Source: Candidatus Sulfotelmatobacter sp. (GTDB lineage: Bacteria > Acidobacteriota > Terriglobia > Terriglobales > Acidobacteriaceae). From it: a DNA stretch of 62,853 nucleotides. Every line of letters begins with the position of its first letter. Positions within the stretch are counted from its first letter, which is position 1. Location: the NCBI GenBank assembly GCA_017883385.1, contig JADGNQ010000017.1, forward strand, positions 1 through 62,853. Reading direction: 5' to 3'. A model generated the notes under the pieces. It was given only the letters and a program-made list of their open reading frames with translations, had not been told where the DNA came from and ran no database searches. The translations under genes were made by a program, and so were the position numbers. Of the stretch, positions 1 to 7,502 are shown piece after piece.

Positions 1-12
1 GTGACGGAATGG

Positions 13-990
13 TCAGTCTGTTTGCCCTTCTTGATCGCCATACGGCTTACCACAGTCACCCAGCTTTCCGATGTGGCCGCGCTTGTGATTTTTGCCGCAA
101 CGCGGGCATATAACGAGCTCGTCATAGCAGCGCCGATAGAGACGTTTACGGATTACCCACTCTGGCAGATCTCTAGTCCAACGGCAGTAGACCTTCCCAG
201 GTCGGTTCACGCATGCCGAGCGTCCGCACTCGCACGGACCTTCCGCGGCAATCTCTTCCGGTAATGCAGCCGAGCCGTCATCGAAAATGTACGGGGTCGC
301 CCCATATAGCCCCTTGCGCTCAAGGTAGCGAACAAGCCGCGGGTTCAACACAAGCCGACCTTCCTGCACGTCCTGACCTATTGCAGTTACAATAAGCGAG
401 ACTGCGGCGTGGAAACACTTGATTCCATCGCTCGGAAGTCGGTCATGATCCTGAGACCACAGGTGAAGGTAGTGACGTCTGATCTGGCGAATCTCATCAA
501 AATCCGCCTTCGACCGATCGCCAATGACGCCGTACACCGAAAGCACTGAGACCCTTCTTTCTTGCCCAAGCTTTTCGAACTCACTGCCGAAGAGACGCTT
601 CTCGTCTTCCTTTGTCATGCTTCGGCCGCTGATCCGAGAGTCAGTGATCTCCCACAGAAGAATTGCAACCATCTCAGCTACCATTCCTGAGAGCGAGATC
701 GTAGCGAGGTAATTGCCGACCATGTACGAGGCCTTAGCGTTCCGCAATGGCCAAATAAGTTTGTCGAGGATTCGCTGTTCGGCTGGCGCTAAGAACAGGC
801 GCACGGGCTCAGTGCTTATCTCTCGATATCTGGACAGAAGCTTCTGAACGTCGACCGGTTCGTCCGCCGGGCATAGAAAGCGCAGGATGGCCTCCAATGT
901 AGGTGCGGCTGGAGTCGACGAAGCCCACGGTTCGTCGACCTCGAGGAAAGCCAGAGGATTGATCCAGCCCGGAATTTGTCGCTCGGTCAT
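13..990 (-). CDS. HEPN-like protein with C-terminal cysteine-rich zinc-binding region
   Basis: I do not recognise a named family. The 325-residue protein has an alpha-helical N-terminal two thirds. Around residues 168-173 the sequence RQIRRH fits the R-x4-H motif seen in HEPN-type nucleases and DUF4145-like proteins, and it follows a hydrophobic helix (about residues 92-114), as in those families. The last 75 residues hold eight cysteines (about 253, 255, 260, 269, 288, 295, 298, 313), including CECG, CPRCG and GDCG, which suggests one or two zinc sites. It stands alone, convergent with nothing and divergent from lipA, with no toxin or antitoxin partner visible; the window edge limits that view. 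HEPN assignment is an inference from one motif and could be wrong. Confidence 0.6.
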   Translation of the reverse strand: MTERQIPGWINPLAFLEVDEPWASSTPAAPTLEAILRFLCPADEPVDVQKLLSRYREISTEPVRLFLAPAEQRILDKLIWPLRNAKASYMVGNYLATISLSGMVAEMVAILLWEITDSRISGRSMTKEDEKRLFGSEFEKLGQERRVSVLSVYGVIGDRSKADFDEIRQIRRHYLHLWSQDHDRLPSDGIKCFHAAVSLIVTAIGQDVQEGRLVLNPRLVRYLERKGLYGATPYIFDDGSAALPEEIAAEGPCECGRSACVNRPGKVYCRWTRDLPEWVIRKRLYRRCYDELVICPRCGKNHKRGHIGKLGDCGKPYGDQEGQTD

Positions 991-1101
991 TCTCTGCCCA
1001 GTTTAGCTCATATGGGTTTCAGGTTCGGCTGCGAACTCTTGGGCCTCGCTGGCGGAGACTGCTCCGCCGGTGGACAAGGCCCAAACTGATAGAATTAATC
1101 G

Positions 1102-2022
1102 ATGGCCGGTTCTTCCCAATTGATTCAGATCGAGCTTGGCGCTCCGCTGCGGCTACCCAAACCGCAATGGTTGCGGGCGAAAGCTCCAGTGGGCGACAAC
1201 TTCCACAATCTGAAGAAGCTGGCCCGCGGACTCGGTCTGCACACCGTGTGCGAGTCGGCTCAGTGCCCAAACATCGGCGAGTGTTGGAACCACAAGACTG
1301 CAACGTTTATGTTGCTGGGCGATATTTGCACCCGCCGCTGCGGTTTCTGCGCCGTGCCCAAGGGACGGCCGGAGCCGATCGATTGGGACGAGCCCCGCCG
1401 CGTGGCCGAGGCCGTAGCCACTCTGGGGTTGAAACATGCAGTAGTAACCAGCGTGAACCGTGACGACGACAACGTGGGCGGCGCGCGAATCTTTGCTGAG
1501 ACCATCCGCGAGATTCGCGAACTCACGGCGGACTGTCGCATTGAAGTGCTCATCCCTGATTTTCAGGGCCTGGAAGAGCCGCTGAGGATCGTCCTCGATG
1601 CGAAGCCGGATGTGCTCAACCACAATACCGAGACTGTGCCACGTCTTTATCGCGTTGTGAGATCGGGCGCACGCTACGAGCGCACGCTCACCTTGTTGGA
1701 AAACGCAAAGAAGTTCTCTACCGGCATGGTGACCAAGAGCGGCGTCATGGTCGGTCTGGGTGAATCGTCGGAAGAACTGGTCGAAGTCTTTCGCGACCTG
1801 GGTACCCGAGGCGTCGACATTCTCACGGTCGGACAGTACCTGCGGCCGTCGAAGGATCACCTGCCCATCGCCCGCTTCTATGAGCCCGACGAATTTGTTT
1901 ATCTGCGGGACCAGGCTCTGCGCTTCGGTTTCCGCCACGTCGAGTCTGGGCCGATGGTGCGGTCCAGCTATCACGCGCACGAGCAAGCCGACGCCACTGC
2001 GACGCCACGGGCGGTGTCTTAG
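1102..2022 (+). CDS. lipA: Lipoyl synthase
   Basis: Radical-SAM enzyme that inserts two sulfurs into protein-bound octanoyl groups to make the lipoyl cofactor of 2-oxoacid dehydrogenases and the glycine cleavage system. Both iron-sulfur motifs are present: the auxiliary cluster CESAQCPNIGEC (Cys50, 55, 61) and the radical-SAM CTRRCGFC (Cys76, 80, 83). The RSSY motif near the C-terminus (about residues 287-290), whose serine ligates the auxiliary cluster, is intact. Length (306 aa) is normal. lipB is not adjacent, so the octanoyl transferase or a lipoate ligase must be elsewhere. Identification is secure. Confidence 0.97.
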   Translation: MAGSSQLIQIELGAPLRLPKPQWLRAKAPVGDNFHNLKKLARGLGLHTVCESAQCPNIGECWNHKTATFMLLGDICTRRCGFCAVPKGRPEPIDWDEPRRVAEAVATLGLKHAVVTSVNRDDDNVGGARIFAETIREIRELTADCRIEVLIPDFQGLEEPLRIVLDAKPDVLNHNTETVPRLYRVVRSGARYERTLTLLENAKKFSTGMVTKSGVMVGLGESSEELVEVFRDLGTRGVDILTVGQYLRPSKDHLPIARFYEPDEFVYLRDQALRFGFRHVESGPMVRSSYHAHEQADATATPRAVS

Positions 2023-2127
2023 CTTGCGGGGGCGTGGTCCTTCCACCAAAGTTGTCCACCAACAAAACAAGGCTTGCAGGGTTAGTATCCCCATCGAACA
2101 AATCGGCAACGGGAGGTTCCTCTTCCC

Positions 2128-2925
2128 GTGGTGACCGTTCTCCTGGTGGTGCTTGGATTCTTCGCCGGCTTGCTGGGGGGGCTGACCGGGATTGGAGGCG
2201 GCGTGCTGCTCACGCCGATTCTCGCGCTGCACTTCGGCATTCCCATTCGCCAGGCTATTGGGACGAGCCTGGTGGCGGTGATCACCACGTCGGCCGCGAG
2301 TTCCTCTGTTCACTTGCAACGCCATACCACAGACATCCGTCTGGGGATGACGCTCGAACTGGCGACGGCGTTCGGAGCGGCGGTGACAGCGTATCTAGTC
2401 GGCTACTTCAATCGGAATGCGCTGGAAGGATTGTTTGCTGGCTTCCTGCTGTATAGCGCGATCACGATCCTGGCCAAAGGCGGCAAAATCAAACCGGAAG
2501 ACGAATACGCCCCCGCCGTCAATGGCGAGATCGTGATTCCGCCCTACGAACCGAAGCGCTACCCGCTGGGACTGAGTGCGTCCCTGGTGGCGGGCGCGCT
2601 CTCGGGACTGCTTGGGATTGGCGGCGGACCCATCAAGGTTCCGGTCATGTACATCTTCATGGACGTGCCGCTGATGGTGGCGACGGCTACGTCGAACTTC
2701 ATGATCGGCGTGACCGCAGCCGCCAGTGCCATCGTGTATTACCGGCGCGGCGACATCCTGGTGGAATTCGCTGCGCCGCTAGCCGTGGGCGTGTTCCTGG
2801 GATCGCTTCTGGGCGCGCGCCTGGCCCCGCGCGTTCACACGAAGGTCGTTGTATATCTTCTGGTGGCGATCATGCTCTATCTCTCCGGACACTTGACGAT
2901 CCACCTGCTGCGGGGGTGGTTATGA
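2128..2925 (+). CDS. Sulfite exporter TauE/SafE family membrane protein
   Basis: Polytopic inner-membrane protein of the TauE/SafE (DUF81) family, about eight membrane segments in 265 residues. The two glycine-rich internal repeats typical of the family are visible: GGLTGIGGGVLLTP near residue 17 and GLLGIGGGPIKVP near residue 165. The family exports sulfite, sulfoacetate or other small organic anions, but the substrate cannot be read from sequence. Start is GTG, preceded by GGGAGG about 12 bases upstream. An adjacent GTG at 2131 is an equally possible start. It overlaps the next gene by ATGA, so the two are probably translationally coupled. Confidence 0.88.
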   Translation: MVTVLLVVLGFFAGLLGGLTGIGGGVLLTPILALHFGIPIRQAIGTSLVAVITTSAASSSVHLQRHTTDIRLGMTLELATAFGAAVTAYLVGYFNRNALEGLFAGFLLYSAITILAKGGKIKPEDEYAPAVNGEIVIPPYEPKRYPLGLSASLVAGALSGLLGIGGGPIKVPVMYIFMDVPLMVATATSNFMIGVTAAASAIVYYRRGDILVEFAAPLAVGVFLGSLLGARLAPRVHTKVVVYLLVAIMLYLSGHLTIHLLRGWL

Positions 2926-3221
2926 GCCAAGTCCGGGAACCCGACTTCGACCGCGCCGTGGCCATGGTGCTGCGCATCGGTGCCTTCAGTTGCTTCTTCG
3001 TCATGCTGGCCGGCTTGATCGACGGATTGTTTGTCACGGGTCGCATTCCTCTCGAAATTGAGCGCGTCGGCGTCCTGTTGATGCTGGCCACACCGGTCGT
3101 CCGCGTGGTGGTCGCGTGCTTCTTGTTCTTTCGCGAGAAAGACTGGAAGTATGGGTGGATCTCTCTAGGCGTGCTGCTCATTCTAATGCTGGGGTCGGTG
3201 TTTGGAATCGGCGAGCACTGA
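2922..3221 (+). CDS. DUF1634 family membrane protein
   Basis: About 99-residue protein with three predicted membrane segments, matching the DUF1634 pattern (short N-terminal tail with LRIGAF, then hydrophobic helices, ending GSVFGIGEH). DUF1634 genes are commonly paired with TauE/SafE transporters and are thought to be accessory subunits. The ATG at 2922 overlaps the upstream TGA (ATGA), which favours this start over a GTG two codons earlier. Function beyond association with the transporter is unknown. Confidence 0.8.
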   Translation: MSQVREPDFDRAVAMVLRIGAFSCFFVMLAGLIDGLFVTGRIPLEIERVGVLLMLATPVVRVVVACFLFFREKDWKYGWISLGVLLILMLGSVFGIGEH

Positions 3222-3258
3222 GAAACGAGTCCTCGCACTTTGTAGAGGCTCACGATTC

Positions 3259-3390
3259 GTATCAGGGCATCGCTTCAAGCGATGCCGTCAGCACAACCTT
3301 TTCAGTCGTTGCCTGGGCCGAGAAACAGCGGCTGAAGCCGAGGTATCTTGTTCATCGATGCGGCACGGCTGAAAAACCGTGCCCTGATAC
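3259..3390. repeat. Palindromic repeat element with inverted ends (family A, copy 1)
   Basis: A 132-base element bounded by perfect inverted ends GTATCAGGGCA and TGCCCTGATAC. Inside its left end is a near-uninterrupted palindrome with arms GGCATCGCTT and AAGCGATGCC (3266-3286). Related hairpins with the same flanks and TTCA loop but different stem bases occur near 25655 and 51529. It fills the spacer between two convergent genes. No transposase is linked. Confidence 0.75.
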
Positions 3391-3441
3391 AGATCAAACT
3401 CTTCCGCAGGTTATTCAGCGGTGTAACCTAAGAACACAACC

Positions 3442-4521
3442 TCAAAAAATGTGGAGCTTGATGCTGAGGTATTTCTTTGGGTTTTCCCGGATTGCCTTCA
3501 CCAGATCGTGGGTCGCGGTCAGCATCTGATTGGCGTTGTTGTAGAGGGTGTCGTCCTTGAAGAGTTTGCCCACGGTGCCCTGGCCCGCTTCGAGTTCGGT
3601 GGTGAGCTCTGAGAGCTTGCTGATTGTGTTGTCGAGCTTCTTCGCCAGTTCCTCATCCTTGGTCAGCTTGCCAAGCGTCCCCTTGCCGGCATTGATGTCC
3701 TCGGTGAGCTTCTTGATGTTGGCGATGGTGTCGTTGGCGTTGTTGTAGAGCGAGGGATCTTTCAGGATCTTACCTGCGGTGCCCTTGCCTTGCTGGATGT
3801 CGTCAATCACCGTATTCATTTTGTCGAGCGTGGCAATGAATTTTTCGTAAGCGTCGTTGCGGCTGATCAGTCTTCCCAGGCTACCATCGCCGCTGCCAAC
3901 CTGCTCCACGATCTTCTGGAACTCGGCCACGGTCGCCGAGAATCGGTTATAAAGCGTCGGATCATAGATGAGTTTTCCCAGCGACCCTTTGCCGCTTTCT
4001 GCGAATGCCAGAATGCGGTCGGCGCGTTTCAGCAGAGCGTCCATGTTCTCGAGCGTGCTCTGGCTGGCGCGCACCACCTGGTTGAAGTCCGGATGTATCG
4101 TGGTGGGCAGCGTATCTCCATTTTGCGCAGTGGCACCAACAGCCTGCGAGCTGTCAATGTCGAGGTAGGTCTCTCCGAGCACTCCGGCCGTTTCGAGCGA
4201 AGTCACGGAATCGCGATGCATGGCGTAACCGTATCGCGTGCTCACCTTCATGGTGATTTCAACAGGAGTAAGCTGCTTGTCCTTGTCGGGCACAATGCGG
4301 ATATTGGTGACGTTCCCAATGTCCACGCCGCTCAGTCGCACCGGGGCGCCTATGCGCAGTCCCTGGGCATTGTCGAAGTAAGATTTCATGGTGATACGGG
4401 GAGTGAACAGACCCGCGGTTCCGGACATGAGAAACAGCAGAAAGCCCAGCGTCAGACTGGCAGCGATGACCGTGATGCCAACGCGCAGTTGCGACCACTT
4501 GAGCTGCTTCTGGCTAGGCAA
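3442..4521 (-). CDS. mlaD: MlaD/MCE family lipid transport protein
   Basis: Membrane-anchored MCE protein. MCE proteins bind phospholipids or other hydrophobic substrates and act with an ABC transporter (MlaE permease, MlaF ATPase) between inner and outer membrane. One membrane anchor lies at about residues 14-36, and the MCE domain at about 42-122 (YFDNAQGLRIGAPVRLSGV). The C-terminal half contains five G-x-G-(S/T)-x-G-(K/R)-(L/I) repeats starting at residues 177, 211, 245, 279 and 313, an exact 34-residue period, probably a helical barrel or stalk. No mlaE or mlaF lies next to it, so its transporter partners are elsewhere. Confidence 0.88.
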   Translation of the reverse strand: MPSQKQLKWSQLRVGITVIAASLTLGFLLFLMSGTAGLFTPRITMKSYFDNAQGLRIGAPVRLSGVDIGNVTNIRIVPDKDKQLTPVEITMKVSTRYGYAMHRDSVTSLETAGVLGETYLDIDSSQAVGATAQNGDTLPTTIHPDFNQVVRASQSTLENMDALLKRADRILAFAESGKGSLGKLIYDPTLYNRFSATVAEFQKIVEQVGSGDGSLGRLISRNDAYEKFIATLDKMNTVIDDIQQGKGTAGKILKDPSLYNNANDTIANIKKLTEDINAGKGTLGKLTKDEELAKKLDNTISKLSELTTELEAGQGTVGKLFKDDTLYNNANQMLTATHDLVKAIRENPKKYLSIKLHIF

Positions 4522-4639
4522 AAGATTTCCTCATGACGACAGTCTGGATATGTTTCGCCGGTTGCGCCAAGAGCTCGGAATCGCAACCAAGTCCTTGCTG
4601 CACGCCCATCGCAGAATGATAACAAAACTGGAGCCGGTT

Positions 4640-7039
4640 CTAAGCCGCTTTCGTGCGCAGCGCTGGCGTCAGCACCAGTGCCAGGAGGTAGGCGCCGGTT
4701 CCGCAAGCCAACGTTACGGTTAGGCCGAATTGAATGGCGATCACCATGGCTGAGACTGATCCCAGCACGCTGGCGGCGGCATTCATCGCCCACGCCCATT
4801 CGACGGCATTGTCGGAAGCGCTTTGCCCAGCTGGAAATTCCGGAGCGGGAAGGGCGGCGAACGCGCGCAGGCCGGTCGGGAACGGCATCCCCATGACGAA
4901 TCCCAACGGGATGAGAAGAACGCCGCTCACCACCAGACGATACCCGAAGTCCATTCCGACCATTGCCGCCAGACGGCTGGGCAGAAAGAATACGTCAACC
5001 ACAAGCGTCACGATAACGAGCAGCAAAGGTACCCAGCCTAAGTCCGTGCGCGGCAGCCAGAGCCGTGAAAAGAGGCTGCCCGCGCCGCTGGAGAGCATTA
5101 GCAGGAAAATTACGACAGTCAGCGCGTAGGTGGGATGACCGAGAAACAAAACAAAACGCTGGATGAATGCTATCTCAACCATGATGTAGCCGAACCCCAC
5201 TGCAATGAAATAGAGCAGTGGAAGCGACGATTGGCGGGCCCTTCCACCCTTCAGAGCCAAGGGCAGAACCAGAAAAGCGAGCACCGCGACCAAAGAAATG
5301 ACCAGCACCAGAAGGAGAACCAGCACTCCTAGGTTCACCTTCCAGTCGATGCCCTCGCGCAAGCCCTTTTCGCCGAGAATCTGTGAGGCTTTCAGAGTGA
5401 AAAAAAAGAAAGGCGCGTTGTCGGTCACGGGTGCGACGTTGTAGGCGTAACGGCGCGCAAACGCATCGGGGTCGTTACTCGCGATCAGATCGGAAAACGG
5501 ATTTTGACCCGGCTGTGACGGTAGATACAGTGGGTCGAGTTCCGAGTAGCGATCGAAATGGGCGATCACCGCGGTTTCTTCGGCGGGAGTGAAAGGAATC
5601 TTCTTGGCCAGAACCACGACCGGGATGCCGTCAGCATCCAGTTCGCCCTGCGAGGCGACGATGAAGTTGCGTGCCGGATTGGCAATTCCCATGCGATGCA
5701 GCGCCTCCATGGCGACGGCAACCACGCGCAACGCCTCGCGGGGATGGCGAAATTCCCAGCGCGTGATGGCGACCATGCCATCGGGCTTGAGATGCTCGAA
5801 GTATTCGCGAAACGCCTCGACCGTATACAGATTATTCTCGCTGAGCGCGAACGCGCCGGCCGCGGTTGACGCCCAGGTATCCACCAACGTCATCTGCACC
5901 ACGTCAAAGTGCTGCGGCGTCGAGCGCAGAAACGACCGGCCGTCGGTGACGTGAATGTGTACGTCGGGCCGCTGGTAGAGATGCTGCGAGTAGTCGGCGT
6001 AACGCTCGCGCATGATTGTGGTGGCGATGATGGGATTGATCTCGATCCCAGTCACGCTCGAACTGCCGTTGGCCACGGCTCGCAACACGTCGACACCGCC
6101 GCCCGGACCAATGATGGCGTACTCTCCGTGCGGGCGCAGAACATTGGCCAGTGCCGGCGGAGCGGACATCAGGTTGTGCTCCCACACTGTGCCCTGCCAT
6201 TGCGCCAAGTCCGCGTTCATGATGTAGGTGGAGGCATCGGCGTCGATGACCACCGCCTTGGCCTGACCTTGGCGGTCGACTTCGACGCGCGAGATAGCGT
6301 TCCAGCGCGCGAACTCCACCCACGCCGGATCGCGGAACATGCCCTTGGCATAGACGACATCGATCAAACGTCCCGAGTAGTTCGCACCAGTCAACGCCAG
6401 CAGTGCGAGTACGAGCAGGCTGGCGTTCCTGCGCGGAGCTCGAGCTTCGGCCCAGATCATGCCTGAGGCGGCCATTGTTGTTGCAGCCACAAGAATGACA
6501 TTGGGGCCCCCCACCCAGTTCAGCAGAGGGACGACCGCCAGGCAGGCCAGCGCGCCACCACACAGGTCTGCACCGTAAAGGCGCGGGATGCGGCGCGGTT
6601 CACGCGCGAACACGACTGCGAACAGAAGTCCGGTCAGGAAGAAGGGAACGGCAGCGGCCAGGTAGAGCGCCGTCAGCCGCTCGAAGTTTCTCCACGAAAC
6701 CTCGAGCGCGACCGGAACATGCAGCACGATCTCGAGCACGACGACGACCACTACGGAGTTCGCCATGCATAACCGCGCCGCGAGCTTGCGAGTGTCCAGG
6801 CCCGCTAGCCGGTTCTTCAGCAAATAGGCGAACACGCCTCCAGCGCCCAGCCCGATAAGCGCAATCGAAATCGCAAGAAACGCGAAGTGGTAGAAGAGCA
6901 CGACGGAAAACAGCCGGGTCAGCGCCAGTTCCAGCAACAGCGCGGAGAAACTGGTGAGCGCGAGGCCCGCCAGCAAGGTTCTGTCGGGGATCTCAATCTG
7001 GCTAGAAGGTGGAGAGGGAGTCGGAGTGATGACGGCCAT
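4640..7039 (-). CDS. Membrane-embedded spermidine synthase-like protein
   Basis: A 799-residue protein with a methyltransferase-fold (spermine/spermidine synthase-like) domain between two hydrophobic regions. About six to eight membrane helices occupy residues 20-225. The SAM-type nucleotide-binding motif IIGPGGGVDVLRA followed by GIEINP lies near residue 310-340, with a later DVVQMTLVDTW segment. A second helical block covers about 555-790. This architecture is common in Acidobacteriota, but its substrate is not established; it need not make polyamines. It lies upstream of mlaD on the same strand with a 118-base gap. Length and both membrane blocks look intact. Confidence 0.72.
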   Translation of the reverse strand: MAVITPTPSPPSSQIEIPDRTLLAGLALTSFSALLLELALTRLFSVVLFYHFAFLAISIALIGLGAGGVFAYLLKNRLAGLDTRKLAARLCMANSVVVVVVLEIVLHVPVALEVSWRNFERLTALYLAAAVPFFLTGLLFAVVFAREPRRIPRLYGADLCGGALACLAVVPLLNWVGGPNVILVAATTMAASGMIWAEARAPRRNASLLVLALLALTGANYSGRLIDVVYAKGMFRDPAWVEFARWNAISRVEVDRQGQAKAVVIDADASTYIMNADLAQWQGTVWEHNLMSAPPALANVLRPHGEYAIIGPGGGVDVLRAVANGSSSVTGIEINPIIATTIMRERYADYSQHLYQRPDVHIHVTDGRSFLRSTPQHFDVVQMTLVDTWASTAAGAFALSENNLYTVEAFREYFEHLKPDGMVAITRWEFRHPREALRVVAVAMEALHRMGIANPARNFIVASQGELDADGIPVVVLAKKIPFTPAEETAVIAHFDRYSELDPLYLPSQPGQNPFSDLIASNDPDAFARRYAYNVAPVTDNAPFFFFTLKASQILGEKGLREGIDWKVNLGVLVLLLVLVISLVAVLAFLVLPLALKGGRARQSSLPLLYFIAVGFGYIMVEIAFIQRFVLFLGHPTYALTVVIFLLMLSSGAGSLFSRLWLPRTDLGWVPLLLVIVTLVVDVFFLPSRLAAMVGMDFGYRLVVSGVLLIPLGFVMGMPFPTGLRAFAALPAPEFPAGQSASDNAVEWAWAMNAAASVLGSVSAMVIAIQFGLTVTLACGTGAYLLALVLTPALRTKAA

Positions 7040-7108
7040 AATTGGATCGGACGCGACAGTCTAGCAGATGGTGGGCAGCGGCAGGCGCGCCACAGGCCGC
7101 GCGGCGGG

Positions 7109-7486
7109 TCAGCTCTCCAGAATCACCTGCGCGATGGCCTGTTCCTCGGTGTGCGAGATCGACAGGGCAGCATTTCTCACTCCAAGCTGCGCGGCGAACT
7201 CTCCTGCTTTGCCGTGGAAAGTCATGGTAGGCCGGCCTCCGGGCATGCGTGTGACCTCGCAGTCGCGCCACCGCACACCGTGATTCCAGCCCGTGCCCAG
7301 GGCCTTCATGGCGGCTTCCTTGGCGGCGAATCGCGCGGCGTAGCGCTCGAAGCGATTGGCCTTGGAATCGCAGTAGCGAATCTCGCCTGCGGTAAAAATG
7401 CGTTGCAGAAAACGCTCGCCGAAGCGCTCAATGGAGTGCCGGATGCGGGGAACTTCGGCGATGTCGATGCCTGTGCCTACGATCAT
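7109..7486 (-). CDS. acpS: Holo-[acyl-carrier-protein] synthase
   Basis: Transfers 4'-phosphopantetheine from CoA to the conserved serine of acyl carrier protein, activating it for fatty acid synthesis; its likely client is the acpP product at about 14.3 kb. The Mg-binding aspartate is in GTGIDI (Asp8), and the second signature FAAKEAAMKALGTG holds Glu57. At 125 residues it is a normal AcpS. It is followed closely upstream by selA on the same strand (16 bases apart), so the two may be cotranscribed. Confidence 0.96.
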   Translation of the reverse strand: MIVGTGIDIAEVPRIRHSIERFGERFLQRIFTAGEIRYCDSKANRFERYAARFAAKEAAMKALGTGWNHGVRWRDCEVTRMPGGRPTMTFHGKAGEFAAQLGVRNAALSISHTEEQAIAQVILES

Positions 7487-7502
7487 GTTCAGAAACTAAC
7501 TC

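Noticed and set aside
1153-2325. Long open frame opposite lipA and tauE (390 codons)
   Set aside because: It is antisense to two conserved genes and has no recognisable domain; long frames opposite GC-rich genes are expected by chance.
3259-3390. Inverted-repeat element considered as an insertion sequence
   Set aside because: Only 132 bases with no transposase coding; better seen as a non-autonomous palindromic repeat.
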